Assembly (NCBI GenBank): GCA_947486675.1
Contig: CANKUF010000053.1
Coordinates: forward strand, 1 to 5,877
DNA length: 5,877 nt
Reading direction: 5' to 3'
From: Acidimicrobiaceae bacterium
GTDB lineage: Bacteria > Actinomycetota > Acidimicrobiia > Acidimicrobiales > Ilumatobacteraceae
The stretch's first letter is position 1. Every line of letters starts with the position of its first letter. Shown here in pieces: positions 5,518 through 5,877 of the stretch. Made by a program: the position numbers and the translations under genes. The notes under the pieces are model-generated. The model saw only the letters and a program-made list of their open reading frames with translations, was not told the DNA's origin and made no database searches.

Positions 5518-5877
5518 GTGAATTTCGATCGCCAAGCCAACATTGAGCGTCTCAAAAGTGAGCAATTCGATGTGCTGGTCATTGGTGGCGGAATTACCGG
5601 GGTTGGAGTGGCCTTGGATGCGGCTTCGCGGGGACTTCGCACCGCACTCGTTGAAAAGGACGACTTCTCATCAGGCACATCCTCGAAGAGCAGCAAGCTC
5701 ATTCACGGTGGTTTGCGTTACTTACAACAGGGCGAAATTGGATTGGTCTACGAAGCGCTGCACGAACGTCAGAGGCTGAGGAAAAACGCACCTCACCTCG
5801 TACACATCCTCCCCTTCATGATTCCCATCCTCACCAAGGACGGTGTCATTTCAAAAAAGATCGCTCGTGCGCTTGGT
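5518..5877 (+). CDS. glpD: Aerobic glycerol-3-phosphate dehydrogenase, N-terminus (cut by the window edge)
   Basis: GlpD is an FAD-dependent, membrane-associated enzyme that oxidises sn-glycerol 3-phosphate to dihydroxyacetone phosphate and passes electrons to the quinone pool. The first 120 residues are visible. They show the Rossmann FAD-binding fold (VLVIGGGITGVGVALDAASRG, 19-39 with G23, G25 and G28 of GxGxxG), the ribose-binding acid E46 in LVEKDDF, and the family hallmark GTSSKSSKLIHGGLRYL at 53-69. Full-length members have roughly 500-580 residues, so most of the gene lies outside. GTG at 5518 is chosen because an in-frame TAG at 5506-5508 precludes an earlier start, and the next GTG (codon 19) would remove the first beta strand. 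It is transcribed away from perR across a 129-base gap. Confidence 0.95.
   Translation, partial: MNFDRQANIERLKSEQFDVLVIGGGITGVGVALDAASRGLRTALVEKDDFSSGTSSKSSKLIHGGLRYLQQGEIGLVYEALHERQRLRKNAPHLVHILPFMIPILTKDGVISKKIARALG

Noticed and set aside
1..5877. tRNA, rRNA, CRISPR array, insertion sequence or prophage
   Set aside because: No cloverleaf, repeat-spacer pattern, transposase motif or terminal inverted repeats were seen; nearly all of the window is coding.

Overview
The window comes from an actinobacterium. It holds a compact WhiB-family iron-sulfur regulator, and two genes appear to have leaderless starts (a TANNNT -10 box 6-7 bases before the start codon), which is common in that phylum. 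Base composition looks balanced, near half G+C by eye, so this is not one of the very GC-rich lineages; an aquatic actinobacterium or member of the Acidimicrobiia is a guess, not a demonstration. Seven complete genes lie on the minus strand. A further partial minus-strand gene is cut by the left edge and a partial plus-strand gene by the right edge. No tRNA, rRNA, CRISPR array, insertion sequence or phage gene was seen.

Right part (about 5877 down to 2438). A 129-base divergent intergenic region separates glpD (plus strand, right edge) from a minus-strand cluster of four genes: a PerR-type Fur regulator, a single-domain rubrerythrin, a GlpC/HdrB-like Fe-S oxidoreductase and a DUF3501 protein. 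The regulator keeps the whole PerR-type metal site, including Asp where iron-sensing Fur usually has Glu. Its promoter carries an inverted repeat inside the -35/-10 spacer. The cluster reads as a peroxide-defence unit: PerR senses peroxide, rubrerythrin reduces it at a diiron site, and the Fe-S protein may supply the electrons, because this rubrerythrin lacks its own rubredoxin domain. DUF3501 is a conserved partner of unknown function. A long hairpin with a U-rich tail between rubrerythrin and the Fe-S gene probably reduces read-through, giving more rubrerythrin than downstream products.

Left part (2399 down to 1). A second minus-strand group starts at its own probable promoter: a WhiB regulator, trpD (tryptophan synthesis) and thrB (threonine synthesis), with gaps of 12 and 6 bases. 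Pairing trpD with thrB behind a redox-responsive regulator is unusual, since thrB commonly sits beside hom and thrC. After a 103-base gap with no convincing terminator, a small Cys-rich protein begins with a good ribosome binding site and runs off the left edge.

The best candidate for incompletely described biology is the PerR - rubrerythrin - CCG Fe-S protein - DUF3501 cassette with its promoter and internal hairpin.
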